Part shown: one piece after another, positions 25,840 through 35,891 of the stretch
How positions within the stretch are numbered: the stretch's first letter is position 1
How the letters are laid out: every line of letters begins with the position of its first letter
Assembly: GCA_013001285.1 (NCBI GenBank)
Contig: JABDMU010000046.1
Location: 1 to 64,000, forward strand
Direction of reading: 5' to 3'
Length of the DNA: 64,000 bases
DNA from: Flavobacteriaceae bacterium
GTDB taxonomy: Bacteria > Bacteroidota > Bacteroidia > Flavobacteriales > Flavobacteriaceae
Translations under genes and position numbers: made by a program
Notes under the pieces: model-generated
Databases searched by the model: none
The model's input: the letters and a program-made list of their open reading frames with translations, nothing else
Told to the model about the DNA's origin: nothing

Positions 25840-26904
25840 CTAAAGTTTAGAGATTTTTTGTAATAATAAGTGATCGGCAATTACAAGAGCAGCCATTGCT
25901 TCAACAATGGGCACTGCTCGAGGTACCACACAAGGGTCATGACGTCCTTTCCCTTGCATTTCTACTTGATCACCGTCCTTATCGATCGTATTTTGTTTCT
26001 GCATGATGGTAGCCACGGGTTTGAAAGCCACCTTAAAATAAATATCCATACCATTACTGATACCACCTTGAATACCTCCGGAATTATTTGATCGTGTCGT
26101 TCCATCTGAGTTAAAGATGTCATTATGAGCACTGCCTTTCATTTTGGTACCTTCAAATCCACTACCATATTCGAACCCTTTAACGGCATTTATTGATAAC
26201 ATGGCTTTGGCTAAATCAGCATGTAACTTATCAAAAACAGGTTCGCCAAGTCCTACAGGAACATTTTTAATGACGCAAGAAACGGTTCCACCTATGGTAT
26301 CGCCTTCCTTTCTCACTGCTTTTATTTTAGAGATCATGGCTTCAGCCATATCTTTATCCGGGCATCTCACCGCATTGTCTTCGACTTCTGAAAGGTCTAA
26401 TTCTTGATATGTTTTCTTAAGTTCTAATGCGCCAACCGAAGACGTATATGCCTGTATAGTAATGGAATTAATAAGTTGTTTTGCTAAGGCTCCTGCCACC
26501 ACACGACAGGCCGTTTCACGAGCTGAACTCCTTCCACCGCCTCGATAATCACGAGTGCCATACTTTTTCTCGTAGGTGAAATCGGCGTGACTTGGTCTAA
26601 AGACATCTTTTATATGACTATAATCCTTAGATTTCTGATTGGCATTTTCTATTGTAAATCCGATTGGTGTTCCGGTAGATCGCCCTTCAAATAGTCCTGA
26701 AAGGAAGTTCACTACGTCGGGTTCTTTACGTTGTGTAACAATTTCGGATTGTCCAGGTTTTCTTCGGTTCAGTTCAGATTGGATCGCATTTAGATCGATT
26801 TCTAAACCCGCAGGGCAACCTTCAATAATGCCTCCAATGGCTGGCCCATGAGACTCACCAAAAGTGGTTAATTTAAATAATTTTCCGAAGGAATTTCCTG
26901 CCAT
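25840..26904 (-). CDS. aroC: Chorismate synthase
   Basis: Last step of the shikimate pathway: EPSP to chorismate, using reduced FMN. 354 residues, normal length. Signatures: [18 protein letters not shown] near the N-terminus, the [14 protein letters not shown] and [15 protein letters not shown] blocks, and [14 protein letters not shown] plus [17 protein letters not shown] 26904. Followed immediately by the symporter gene. Confidence 0.97.
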   Translation of the reverse strand: MAGNSFGKLFKLTTFGESHGPAIGGIIEGCPAGLEIDLNAIQSELNRRKPGQSEIVTQRKEPDVVNFLSGLFEGRSTGTPIGFTIENANQKSKDYSHIKDVFRPSHADFTYEKKYGTRDYRGGGRSSARETACRVVAGALAKQLINSITIQAYTSSVGALELKKTYQELDLSEVEDNAVRCPDKDMAEAMISKIKAVRKEGDTIGGTVSCVIKNVPVGLGEPVFDKLHADLAKAMLSINAVKGFEYGSGFEGTKMKGSAHNDIFNSDGTTRSNNSGGIQGGISNGMDIYFKVAFKPVATIMQKQNTIDKDGDQVEMQGKGRHDPCVVPRAVPIVEAMAALVIADHLLLQKISKL

Positions 26905-27028
26905 TTATTTTTATTTTATGCTAATGTAAATCTATTATTAGAGAAACAAAAATTGAATTGCATATAAGCCAGGGCTAATCATAAAATAATGTGAGAAAAA
27001 TCAAATATAAATTTATTATTTTCGTTAG

Positions 27029-27036
27029 TATTTTTG
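27029..27036 (+). promoter_or_regulatory. -7 promoter box TATTTTTG
   Basis: Matches TAnnTTTG and would give the outer-membrane-type protein a leader of about 80 bases. The 218-base gap to aroC is AT-rich and otherwise featureless. Confidence 0.35.
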
Positions 27037-27122
27037 TTAACAAATAGACAGTTTTGGGGTTGCTAATTAGAAATCAATTCAATTTATTTGTCGTATTCAT
27101 TATTAATCAAAAAATGTAACTT

Positions 27123-27608
27123 ATGAAAAGATTAGTTTTATTAATTACCGTATTGGTTGGGTTTTCTTTTGCCAGTTCTGGTCAACAAATTGCTGACAAC
27201 GCTTTAGGGCTAAGATTGGGTGATAGTGATGGGTTTGGAGCTGAGATATCCTATCAACGCAGTATTGGTGAAAACAACCGATTAGAATTTGGATTAGGTT
27301 GGCGTGATGGGAATAACTTTAGTGCATTACGTGTAACAGGTCTTTATCAATGGGTATGGATCCTTGATGGAAATTTTAACTGGTATGCTGGTGTAGGTGG
27401 TGGTTTTGCTTCTTATAGCATTGATGGCTTACCTCCTGGATCGGACGATACAGATACAGCGCTTTTTGCTGCAGGTGATATTGGAATTGAATACAATTTT
27501 GATATTCCCTTACTCATTTCCTTAGATTTCAGACCAGAATTTGGTTTCGGTAATTTTAATGACGATGTTGATTTTGACATTGCATTGGGACTGCGCTATC
27601 AGTTTTAA
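27123..27608 (+). CDS. Small outer-membrane beta-barrel-like protein
   Basis: 161 residues with a clear signal peptide (MKRLVLLITVLVGFSFASSG, cut before QQ) and alternating hydrophobic/aromatic strands: GLRLGDSDGFGAEISYQR, NRLEFGLGWRDG, WYAGVGGGF and a C-terminal ALGLRYQF whose final Phe is typical of barrel proteins. Resembles unassigned porin-family or OmpA-like small barrels of Bacteroidota. No ligand or partner suggested; single gene with its own terminator. Confidence 0.82.
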   Translation: MKRLVLLITVLVGFSFASSGQQIADNALGLRLGDSDGFGAEISYQRSIGENNRLEFGLGWRDGNNFSALRVTGLYQWVWILDGNFNWYAGVGGGFASYSIDGLPPGSDDTDTALFAAGDIGIEYNFDIPLLISLDFRPEFGFGNFNDDVDFDIALGLRYQF

Positions 27609-27628
27609 GAATTCTAAAATAAATGAAT

Positions 27629-27657
27629 AGCCACTTATTGTAAGTGGCTTTTTTTTA
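27629..27657. terminator. Terminator shared by convergent barrel protein and GH109 genes
   Basis: Arms AGCCACTTA and TAAGTGGCT with a TTG loop, then T8; the T run overlaps the end of the minus-strand GH109 gene. Confidence 0.9.
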
Positions 27658-29064
27658 TATAATATTTCGAAGCACCTCGTTTTTTCTTGGTGTTTCCCAA
27701 GTGCCTCCAGTAAAATCAGGTACTGCTGTACTGGCACTATTGTTTGCTACTGATAGTTCAGATAAAGGCGTAATAGCACTCCAAAGCACACTATCGTACA
27801 AATTGATATCTAATGGAAGTCCTTCGTTTAGACAGCGTATTAATCTGTAAATCATAACGAAATCCATGCCACCATGTCCAACAGCATTGGCGTCAATTTG
27901 TTCTCTAAGTTTCTTCCATAAAGGATGATCATAACGTTCGCGATATTCTTTGTACTCTTCGTCTTTTAACCAACTGTGTCCCCATTGCAATTCCTCACCG
28001 CCAACATATAGTTTTGAAGGATAGCCTTGATGCACCGCTTTTGTGCCTAAAACGGTATTCAATCGGGAATAAGGTCTTCCAGTATGCGTGTCAAATTGAA
28101 GCATAATAGATTTTCCCTTTTTGGTTTTTATCAAGGTCGTATTCATATCACCACAAGCAAATTTTTGAGCCCAAAAGTTCTCTTTTTTGGCAGCTTCACT
28201 CAAACTCTTTTCTCTTGAGCTCATACTCACGAGGTGATCATAATTGTCACCACGGCCAATATCCATATAAAAACTAACTGGCCCTAGTCCATGTCCTGTA
28301 TAGAAATTCCCATTCCGAGTTTGATGATGTTTAATGCGCCACTGATCTTCGTAATAAGTTTCATGCATCATATGCTTTCGCAGATCATGAATATAAGCGC
28401 CTTCGGCATGATTGATCTCTCCAAAAACACCTTCACTGATCATATTCAACACCCAAAGTTCTTCGCCATTAAAGCAGCAGTTTTCCATATACATGCAATG
28501 CTTTTTGGTGCGTTCAGCAACTTCAATAAGTTTCCAGCAATCTTCAAGGGTCATGGCCATCGGTTGTTCGCAAGCAACATGTTTGCCTTGTTCCATGCCA
28601 TAAACCGACATTTCGGTATGGTAATTCCAAGGCGTTGCAATGATCAATAGATCAATGTCATCGCGTTCGGCTACTTTTTTCCATTCATCTTTACTACCAA
28701 AATACAGATCAGCTCCAGATGGTTGAATGGTTTTAAGATAGTCGTTGTTTCTATTGAGTTTATCTTCCTTTAGATCTGAAAGTGCAACTATTTCGGCATA
28801 ATTGTTCTTGATCAAATATTCGAACATTTGAATCAAAACACTTCCGCGATTCCCCATGCCGATCAAGCCTACTCTTACCTTGTCAATTGGATCGACCGCC
28901 AATCCAACTGCCGTCCCAAGCGCTTTTGAAGTTTGCAAGAGCGCATTGGCTTTTTCTGTTTCAATTTTCGCTGATTCATTATCGCAGCCAATTAGTGCCG
29001 GTGAAACACCAAGAAACACCGCAGCTCTTCCGCTTAGTTTAAGAAAATCCTTTCTGTTCATCAT
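27655..29064 (-). CDS. GH109-type Gfo/Idh/MocA glycosidase, lipoprotein
   Basis: 469 residues. NAD-dependent glycosidases of family GH109 (alpha-N-acetylgalactosaminidase type) keep an NAD-binding Rossmann domain: VGLIGMGNRGSVL at about residues 62-78 and ACEQPMAMTLEDC further on. The GH109 hallmarks YTGHGLGPVSFYMDI, RGDNYDHLVSMSS and GHGGMDFVMIYRL are present. The leader MMNRKDFLKLSGRAAV ends at LIGC (Cys27), so it is probably a lipoprotein or Tat-like export substrate. It lies 46 bases downstream of bshA on the same strand. Substrate specificity is a family inference. Confidence 0.88.
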   Translation of the reverse strand: MMNRKDFLKLSGRAAVFLGVSPALIGCDNESAKIETEKANALLQTSKALGTAVGLAVDPIDKVRVGLIGMGNRGSVLIQMFEYLIKNNYAEIVALSDLKEDKLNRNNDYLKTIQPSGADLYFGSKDEWKKVAERDDIDLLIIATPWNYHTEMSVYGMEQGKHVACEQPMAMTLEDCWKLIEVAERTKKHCMYMENCCFNGEELWVLNMISEGVFGEINHAEGAYIHDLRKHMMHETYYEDQWRIKHHQTRNGNFYTGHGLGPVSFYMDIGRGDNYDHLVSMSSREKSLSEAAKKENFWAQKFACGDMNTTLIKTKKGKSIMLQFDTHTGRPYSRLNTVLGTKAVHQGYPSKLYVGGEELQWGHSWLKDEEYKEYRERYDHPLWKKLREQIDANAVGHGGMDFVMIYRLIRCLNEGLPLDINLYDSVLWSAITPLSELSVANNSASTAVPDFTGGTWETPRKNEVLRNII

Positions 29065-29110
29065 GAGAAATTTTAGAACAGAAAGTTAAAAATTTAAAAA
29101 GGAATTTTAG

Positions 29111-30247
29111 TTAAATGGAGATACATTTTTCCATGGCGCTTTCGTAGATCGCTTCGTAAAGTGGTACTATTTTTTTGATATCGAAATTTAAGGATTCTGC
29201 CTTGGCATTAGATTTAAATGTCTTCAATATGTCATCATTCTTAAGAATATGTAAAGCGTTTTTGGTCATGTCAGCAATGTCACCAACATCACTTAATAAA
29301 CCTGAAACCCCATGAATATTCACTTCCGGAATACCACCTGTATTACTTGAAATAACTGGCACACCACAAGACATGGCCTCCAAAGCTGCTAGTCCAAAAC
29401 TCTCTGTTTCAGAAGGCAGTAAAAAGAGATCAGTAAAGCATAGGATCTTGTCAATTTCATTACTGTTTCCGAAGAAAATCACTTTATCGGCAATCCCTAA
29501 TTTTTCACATAGCATTTCGGCTGGTTCTTTTTCCGGGCCTTCGCCAACCATCATCAATTTGGCAGGGATTTCTTTTTGAATGTTATTAAATATATGAATG
29601 ATATCGGTTATTCGTTTTACCGGTCTGAAATTACTGATATGAGTTATGATTCGTTCATTTTCATCAGCCATGATATCTCTTTGACAATCAGTAAATTCAT
29701 GATCACCTCTCTTCAATTCAATAAAATTAGGAACCACTTGGATCTCATTCGTAATATTGAACAAGCGCAGGGTATCATCCTTTAAACTTTGAGAGACTGA
29801 AGTCACGGCATCCGATTTATTGATACTAAATGCCACTGCCGATTTATAATGTGGATGACTCCCAACTAAGGTGATATCTGTTCCATGGAGCGTTGTCACT
29901 ATTGGAAGTATGATCCCTTCTTCATGAAGCATTTTTTTCGCCATATATGCTGCATAGGCATGAGGAATTGCATAATGCACATGTAAAAGGTCAATTTGAT
30001 GCAACTTAACCATATCAACTAATTTACTTGATAGGGCTAATTCATAAGGTTGATAATGAAATAAAGGGTATTCCGGCACACTTACTTCATGAAAATGAAC
30101 GTTAGCGTTTAACAAATCTAAACGAACAGGCTGACTGTAGGTGATAAAATGCACGCTATGCCCATGTTTAGAGAGTTCTACCCCTAATTCTGTGGCTACA
30201 ACACCACTACCTCCAAAAGTTGGATAACAAACAATTCCTATATTCAT
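29111..30247 (-). CDS. bshA: BshA, N-acetyl-glucosaminyl L-malate synthase (bacillithiol)
   Basis: GT4-type glycosyltransferase that joins UDP-GlcNAc and L-malate in the first step of bacillithiol synthesis. The N-terminus IGIVCYPTFGGSGVVATELG is characteristic of BshA; VHYAIPHAYAAYMA, TTLHGTDITLVGSH and the C-terminal ETESFGLAALEAMSCG (nucleotide-sugar E-x7-E region) agree. 378 residues. Starts one base after the GH3 gene stop. It implies bacillithiol is the low-molecular-weight thiol here; bshB and bshC are not in the window. Confidence 0.95.
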   Translation of the reverse strand: MNIGIVCYPTFGGSGVVATELGVELSKHGHSVHFITYSQPVRLDLLNANVHFHEVSVPEYPLFHYQPYELALSSKLVDMVKLHQIDLLHVHYAIPHAYAAYMAKKMLHEEGIILPIVTTLHGTDITLVGSHPHYKSAVAFSINKSDAVTSVSQSLKDDTLRLFNITNEIQVVPNFIELKRGDHEFTDCQRDIMADENERIITHISNFRPVKRITDIIHIFNNIQKEIPAKLMMVGEGPEKEPAEMLCEKLGIADKVIFFGNSNEIDKILCFTDLFLLPSETESFGLAALEAMSCGVPVISSNTGGIPEVNIHGVSGLLSDVGDIADMTKNALHILKNDDILKTFKSNAKAESLNFDIKKIVPLYEAIYESAMEKCISI

Positions 30248-30248
30248 T

Positions 30249-33167
30249 TTATTCGTCTATTGCTTCGTAAATCAAGCGTTGAATTTCTGTTCTAATATTT
30301 TCTCTTAAAAGTAGGTTTTTTCCAGCAACCGGATACGTTCTATTTGCAAGAAAAATATAAACGATATCTTCTTCGGGATCTGCCCACGCATAGGTGCCTG
30401 TAAATCCAGAATGGCCAAAACTTGTCATCGAAATACAACCACAAGTTGGTCCTTCTTCCCCTAACTGAGGTTTATCAAATCCTACTCCTCGCCTATTTTC
30501 TCTGTGGCAATAATAGCATTTGTTAAACATATCCATCGTTTTAGTTTTAAAGTAGCGTTTATTTCCATAATATCCTTTCTGCAAAAACAATTGCATGATC
30601 TTCGCTAAATCATTTGCGTTACTAAATACGCCTGCATGACCCCCAACTCCATTCTGCATGGCTGCTCCCATATCATGAACATAGCCATGCACTTTTTGAT
30701 AACGAAAATAATTATCAATCTCCGTTGGAATTATTTGCGAGTCACTATATATTTTATGGGGATTGTAAGTGGTATAATTAGCACCCAGTGACTTATAAAA
30801 ATGCCGCTGTACCAGTTCATCTAAAGGTTGGTCGTAATAACCTTCAATATATTTCTTTAAGATATAATAAGGTAAATCGCTGTAGCGGTAACGTAATCTG
30901 CTTAGCAATTCACTTTCTCTAATTGTTTTTTGAATAGAATCTTGATAATCAGATCTTAGGTAAAGATCTTTTGCGACTTTAATACTAAAGGATTTGCTTT
31001 GAGATGATCTGTAATAATCTTTAAGTGGTTGCTTAGTAACAGAGTCTAAGGTACTCATGTAAAAGGGTATCCAAGGTCTTAATTTGGCGTAATGCGAAAG
31101 CATTTCCTTAAGAGTGATGTCTTTTTTGTTTGTTGTTTTATATTCTGGGAGAATATGACCTAGTTTACTATCCAGTGAAACAGCTCCTTTTTCAACCAAT
31201 TCCATAAGTAATGGCATGGTAGCTACGATCTTCGTCAATGAGGCAATATCATAGATGTCATCAAACTTCACTTTGCGTTTACCCTGATAGGTATGATATC
31301 CAAAATTTTTATTATAAATAACCTTTCCTTTTCTCGCCACTAAAAGTTGAATACCCGGTGTCATTTCTGCATCGACGGCGTATTGAGCAACTGAATCAAT
31401 TTTACTTAGTTTTTCTGAATTCACTCCTACACGTTCTGGAAGTCCATAGCTCAATCTGTTTGCTGCAGAAAAAACAATTCCAGAATTTACTTTGAAATCT
31501 TCTCCCAAGGATACGGGCAACCTTCCTTTTGATGCAATCCCTCCAAATATGAGTTGAGCGGCCTTTTCTTGAGCGATACGACTGTTTTGATAAGATAGCA
31601 TGATGCTCTCAAAATTCACATTTGATTTAAGATCAAGCAGCGCATAAGGTTTGGCAAAAACATTTAAAATGACGTTGTTAGTCCTTGCTATTTCATAAAG
31701 CCAAACCAATTCTTTATTCGTGAATTTATATCCCTTCCATGGGTTGGCATTCGATTTGTGAAAACCAACAATAACCGTATTGTAATTATTTAATTTATTT
31801 ATTAACCCATCAAGATCATTGTCCTTAATCTCATGCACGTTGGCATATTTTTTTAATTCATTAAAAAACGTCGAACCATCATCATCACCTAATTTAACAT
31901 AAGCAATTTTCTTAGTTTCTAATCTAATTATGGGTAAGAGGTTATTTTTATTCTTAATTACAGTGATGGCATTTTCAAGCAATTCTTCATATAAGGCATC
32001 ATCCTTTATTCTATTGAGATCATTAACCAAGTTATAAGTACCTACAGGTACATAATTATTAAGACCAACTTTATATTTCGCCATCAACACTTTTTTAACC
32101 GAATGCTCTAATCTTTCCTCAGATATAGTGCCATTTTCGTAAGCTTCCATGATCTTCGCCATGCCTTCAGCAACATTTGATGACATTAACATGACGTCAT
32201 TCCCAGCATTAAATGCAGCGAGATCAATATCTCCAGGATTACTAAAATTTGATGCGCCTTTCATAGTCAGAGCATCCGTAAATATGAGTCCGTTAAATCC
32301 TAATTTCTTCTTTAAAATTTGGGTTACTATCTCTTCAGATAAAGAAGATGGATAATCTGCTCTTGGTTCTAAACTTGGAACATTAAGATGAGCAACCATT
32401 ACACTTGAAAGTCCGCGTTTAATGAGCTCTTTATACGGATAAAGCTCTACAGAATCTATGCGTTGCTTATTAAAACTTATAGAAGGGAGCGTTTCATGCG
32501 AATCTTGATCGGTATCGCCATGACCTGGAAAGTGTTTAGCATTGGCCAGGACACCAGCGCTTTGCATGCCGTTCATAAAGGCAACTGCCTTTTCTGTAAC
32601 ATTATCTCGATCTTCACCAAAGGAACGGTTTCCAATTATGGGGTTTTTCGGATTGGTGTTGATATCCACAACTGGCGCAAAATTAAAATGAACACCAAGG
32701 CGTTTACAATGTTCGCCTATTTGAAATCCAGTACGTGCAATCAATTTGTTATCGGTAATTGCTCCAAGAGTCATATTCCACGGAAAAGCATAGGTAGAAT
32801 CTAAGCGCATATTCAATCCCCATTCGGCATCCATACCTATTAATAAAGGAATTTCTGCAACCGCCTGCAATTCATTATTCAGCTGTGCTTGTCTTACTGG
32901 TCCACCTCTTGAATAGATCAAGCCACCAATTTTATAGTCTTTTATTAATTTTAGTATTGTGTTCTTTGTTTTTTTATCCTGATTAGAGAATACCTGAACC
33001 ATATATAATTGTCCAACTTTCTCTTTCAGTGACAGACTATTATACAGACTATCTACCCAGTGTTTCTGAGCTTCTTTATCAATTGATTGTAAGGGATTCG
33101 TCGAATTTTGAGCAATGCTACCTGTAGATAAAATTACAACGGAGAGAAATAATACTATTTTGTGCAT
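30249..33167 (-). CDS. Fusion of GH3 beta-N-acetylhexosaminidase and beta-lactamase-type serine hydrolase
   Basis: 972 residues with a signal peptide (MHKIVLFLSVVILSTGSIA). The GH3 domain covers about 40-370 with NagZ-type KHFPGHGDT (residues 211-219) and the nucleophile D298 in IFTDALTMKG; a GH3 C-terminal-like part follows (to about 570). The class-C beta-lactamase-type domain covers about 585-960 with S643-L-T-K646, a YSDLPYY element in place of Y-x-N and FGHSGFTGT as the K/H-x-G box. The pair could trim muropeptides: sugar cleavage and peptide cleavage in one exported chain (inference). The fusion recurs in Bacteroidota. Co-transcribed with bshA. Confidence 0.92.
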   Translation of the reverse strand: MHKIVLFLSVVILSTGSIAQNSTNPLQSIDKEAQKHWVDSLYNSLSLKEKVGQLYMVQVFSNQDKKTKNTILKLIKDYKIGGLIYSRGGPVRQAQLNNELQAVAEIPLLIGMDAEWGLNMRLDSTYAFPWNMTLGAITDNKLIARTGFQIGEHCKRLGVHFNFAPVVDINTNPKNPIIGNRSFGEDRDNVTEKAVAFMNGMQSAGVLANAKHFPGHGDTDQDSHETLPSISFNKQRIDSVELYPYKELIKRGLSSVMVAHLNVPSLEPRADYPSSLSEEIVTQILKKKLGFNGLIFTDALTMKGASNFSNPGDIDLAAFNAGNDVMLMSSNVAEGMAKIMEAYENGTISEERLEHSVKKVLMAKYKVGLNNYVPVGTYNLVNDLNRIKDDALYEELLENAITVIKNKNNLLPIIRLETKKIAYVKLGDDDGSTFFNELKKYANVHEIKDNDLDGLINKLNNYNTVIVGFHKSNANPWKGYKFTNKELVWLYEIARTNNVILNVFAKPYALLDLKSNVNFESIMLSYQNSRIAQEKAAQLIFGGIASKGRLPVSLGEDFKVNSGIVFSAANRLSYGLPERVGVNSEKLSKIDSVAQYAVDAEMTPGIQLLVARKGKVIYNKNFGYHTYQGKRKVKFDDIYDIASLTKIVATMPLLMELVEKGAVSLDSKLGHILPEYKTTNKKDITLKEMLSHYAKLRPWIPFYMSTLDSVTKQPLKDYYRSSQSKSFSIKVAKDLYLRSDYQDSIQKTIRESELLSRLRYRYSDLPYYILKKYIEGYYDQPLDELVQRHFYKSLGANYTTYNPHKIYSDSQIIPTEIDNYFRYQKVHGYVHDMGAAMQNGVGGHAGVFSNANDLAKIMQLFLQKGYYGNKRYFKTKTMDMFNKCYYCHRENRRGVGFDKPQLGEEGPTCGCISMTSFGHSGFTGTYAWADPEEDIVYIFLANRTYPVAGKNLLLRENIRTEIQRLIYEAIDE

Positions 33168-33273
33168 ATTTGGGATCTTGTTCTAGTCTATAACGAAAAA
33201 CTGTGCCAAAATAACATTTTTAACCTGAAGATTCCACAGTTTAAGATAGATTTATAAAGAAGGTAATTAACAG

Positions 33274-33759
33274 TTAATTCAAAAATCTTGCATGCCAACT
33301 ATCTTTTGCCGGTACTTCCCAGTTTTCAAGAAATTCGGCTTTAGTGGCCACAAGATTATTAAAAACGATGGTATTCTTAGACACAGCCCGTTCTTTCGCC
33401 ATTTTTTTAAATTCAACCAACGGTTTATAGGCTACAAACTCACCTTGCTTATACGAGACATTCATTTTGTCTAAAAGGTCTACATTAAAGTCTTTTTCTA
33501 ACTGCTGAATAAAATGCACTGAAGCATCGATCGAACATCCGGTTGCATTGTTTAAGTTTTGGTTTAATCCAAGTATTATAAATCGTTTATATTCAATATT
33601 ATATCCAGCATGTAAGTCGGAGCCATGAGCAGTCCATTGTTCGATAAATTCATCCAATCTCTTTTTAATATTTTCAAGCTCATCTTCGGTAAAAGATCGG
33701 TTGGCTTGATAGATCCAAACTCGTGCCGTTTCTGGTAATTCATCAAATTTCACTAGCAT
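33274..33759 (-). CDS. Conserved protein of unknown function (often mislabelled ABC transporter ATPase)
   Basis: 161 residues beginning MLVKFDELPETARVWIYQAN, with TAHGSDLHAGYNIEY and GCSIDASVHFIQQLEKDF. I see no Walker A, Walker B or ABC signature, so the usual database label is not supported. No signal or membrane segment. It begins 2 bases after the stop of the CCG iron-sulfur gene and so belongs to that operon. Confidence 0.85.
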   Translation of the reverse strand: MLVKFDELPETARVWIYQANRSFTEDELENIKKRLDEFIEQWTAHGSDLHAGYNIEYKRFIILGLNQNLNNATGCSIDASVHFIQQLEKDFNVDLLDKMNVSYKQGEFVAYKPLVEFKKMAKERAVSKNTIVFNNLVATKAEFLENWEVPAKDSWHARFLN

Positions 33760-33761
33760 AA

Positions 33762-34553
33762 CTAAAGGTCTTCTGCGTTTGCAATTAATTCGGCGATATC
33801 TAAAACTTGAACATCGGACTCCTTTTCTTTAGCTTTAACGCCATCCGTAAGCATTGTATTGCAAAAAGGACAACCTGCAGCTATAATTTCTGGTTTTATA
33901 TCCAAAGCTTGTTCGGTACGTTCAACATTGATGTCCTTAGCACCTTTTTCAGGTTCTTTAAACATTTGCGCACCACCAGCGCCACAACAGAGTCCGTTTT
34001 TTCTACAATTCTTCATTTCAACTAATTCGGCATCCAGCTTTTTGATCAGATCTCTCGGTGCTTCATAAACATTATTTGCACGTCCTAAATAGCAGGGGTC
34101 ATGAAATGTGATGCGTTTACCTTTAAATTTTCCACCTTCAATGGTCAAACGACCTTCTTCTAACAGATCTTTAAGGAATTGGGTATGGTGTTTTACTTCA
34201 TATTGTCCTCCTAATGAGGTGTACTCGTTTTTAAGTGTATTAAAGCAATGCGGACAAGCAGTAACAATGGTTTTGATCTCATAAGCGTTTAGCACCTCAA
34301 TATTGGTCACGGCTTGCATTTGAAATAAAAATTCATTTCCTGCACGTTTCGCAGGATCACCTGTACAACTTTCCTCAGCTCCTAAAACTGCGAAGTCAAC
34401 GTTGGCTTTGTTAAGAATTCTCACTAGGGCTTTTGTGATCTTTTTCGCCCGATCATCAAAACTTCCTGCACAACCTACCCAGAACAATACCTCGGGATGT
34501 TTGCCTTGAGCCATGTATTCAGCCATTGTTGGAACTTTTATTGCTTCACTCAT
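33762..34553 (-). CDS. CCG-domain (HdrB/LutA-like) iron-sulfur oxidoreductase subunit
   Basis: 263 residues with two cysteine-rich CCG modules: ESCTGDPAKRAG, TACPHCFNTL, then HDPCYLGR, LCCGAGGAQMF and GCPFCNTMLTDG. This module binds non-cubane [4Fe-4S] clusters in heterodisulfide reductase HdrB and sits in GlpC and LutA. No signal peptide, so the cytoplasmic face. It follows the membrane ferredoxin gene by 27 bases and probably forms a two-protein complex with it. Oxidised substrate unknown. Confidence 0.9.
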   Translation of the reverse strand: MSEAIKVPTMAEYMAQGKHPEVLFWVGCAGSFDDRAKKITKALVRILNKANVDFAVLGAEESCTGDPAKRAGNEFLFQMQAVTNIEVLNAYEIKTIVTACPHCFNTLKNEYTSLGGQYEVKHHTQFLKDLLEEGRLTIEGGKFKGKRITFHDPCYLGRANNVYEAPRDLIKKLDAELVEMKNCRKNGLCCGAGGAQMFKEPEKGAKDINVERTEQALDIKPEIIAAGCPFCNTMLTDGVKAKEKESDVQVLDIAELIANAEDL

Positions 34554-34580
34554 ACTTTCTTGTTCTTTTTATTTGCCGAC

Positions 34581-35885
34581 TCATTCACTCGCCCAATTAT
34601 TTCTATCCATTTGATTATAAGGCCAAGGCGCCCCATTATTCTCAATATTAGTCATCATGTTATTGAGTTCGGTTGGTGCAGCAGATTGCTCCATGACCAA
34701 ATAGCGTCTCATATCCATGATGATCGAAAGAGGATCGATACTCACTGGACAAGCCTCTACGCAGGCATTACAAGAGGTACAGGCCCATAATTCTTCATGA
34801 GATATATAATCACCTAAAAGTTGTTTGCCATCGTCCTGGAGCTCGCCATTGTTCTTATCTAAATTCTTTCCAACCTCTTCTAATCGATCTCGAGTATCCA
34901 TCATGATCTTTCGAGGTGATAATTTCTTACCGGTTTGATTTGCAGGACATTCACTGGTACATCGTCCACATTCAGTACAGGTATACGCATTCAAAAGCTG
35001 TAACCAAGACAGGTCCTGAACATCACTAGCCCCAAATTTTGCTGGTTCTTCTTCTGAATCATCTGCTGGTGCAGCGAATGGATCAGCAGTTGGATCCATC
35101 ATTAATTTAACCTCTTTGGTAACCGCTTCCAGGTTATTGAACTGCCCATTTGGCGTTAATTTACCATAGTATGTATTAGGAAAGGCCAGTAAAATATGCA
35201 AATGCTTAGAAAAATAAAGGTAATTCAGGAACACCAATATCCCTAAGATATGCAGCCACCATGCTGTACGTTCAATAAGATGAATTGTATTTTCGGAAAA
35301 ACCACTAAACCAAGGCGCTATATACTGGCTGATCACATTACCCGAATCCATGGCTTGAAATTGCAGATCGGTTGCATTCATTATTAAAAACAAGGACATC
35401 AATACCATTTCAAAATATAGAATATAATTGGCGTCGTTTTTTGGCCAAGATGTCATTTCGGAATTCCAGAACCGCTTTAATCGAACGACATTTCTTCTGG
35501 TCCAGAACAGGATTACCGCTATAAAAACAAGAACCGCTAATATTTCAAAAGCGCCTATAAGCAAACCATATGATGGCCCAATCCCTGAGAAAATACGATG
35601 CGTTCCTAAGAGTCCATCAATGATGATCTCTAAGACTTCGATGTTAATGATTATAAATCCGAGGTATACAATGACGTGTAAAAACCCAGCAATGGGTCTT
35701 CTTACCATTTTACTTTGGCCGAGAGCGATCATGGCCATATTTCGCCAACGCTGACCTTTATTATCACTGATATCGACATCTTGTCCTAATTTAATATTGC
35801 GAACAAGCTTTCGAATGTTTTTAACAAAGTATCCAATGCCAACTACTAAGGCAATTGCAAATAGGATATTGGGAATATAGTTCAT
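34581..35885 (-). CDS. Membrane (Fe-S) protein with NarI-like helices and two [4Fe-4S] sites (HdrC-like)
   Basis: 434 residues. The N-terminal half has five or so membrane helices (about 5-22, 62-85, 100-125, 155-175, 205-230) with histidines positioned as possible heme ligands. The C-terminal half carries two ferredoxin motifs, CTECGRCTSECP and CTSCNACVEACP. Together with the adjacent CCG protein this resembles HdrDE/DsrMK-type quinone-linked modules. It starts 6 bases after the MlaD-type gene stop, so expression is linked to the envelope genes upstream. Confidence 0.88.
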   Translation of the reverse strand: MNYIPNILFAIALVVGIGYFVKNIRKLVRNIKLGQDVDISDNKGQRWRNMAMIALGQSKMVRRPIAGFLHVIVYLGFIIINIEVLEIIIDGLLGTHRIFSGIGPSYGLLIGAFEILAVLVFIAVILFWTRRNVVRLKRFWNSEMTSWPKNDANYILYFEMVLMSLFLIMNATDLQFQAMDSGNVISQYIAPWFSGFSENTIHLIERTAWWLHILGILVFLNYLYFSKHLHILLAFPNTYYGKLTPNGQFNNLEAVTKEVKLMMDPTADPFAAPADDSEEEPAKFGASDVQDLSWLQLLNAYTCTECGRCTSECPANQTGKKLSPRKIMMDTRDRLEEVGKNLDKNNGELQDDGKQLLGDYISHEELWACTSCNACVEACPVSIDPLSIIMDMRRYLVMEQSAAPTELNNMMTNIENNGAPWPYNQMDRNNWASE

Positions 35886-35891
35886 AACTGA

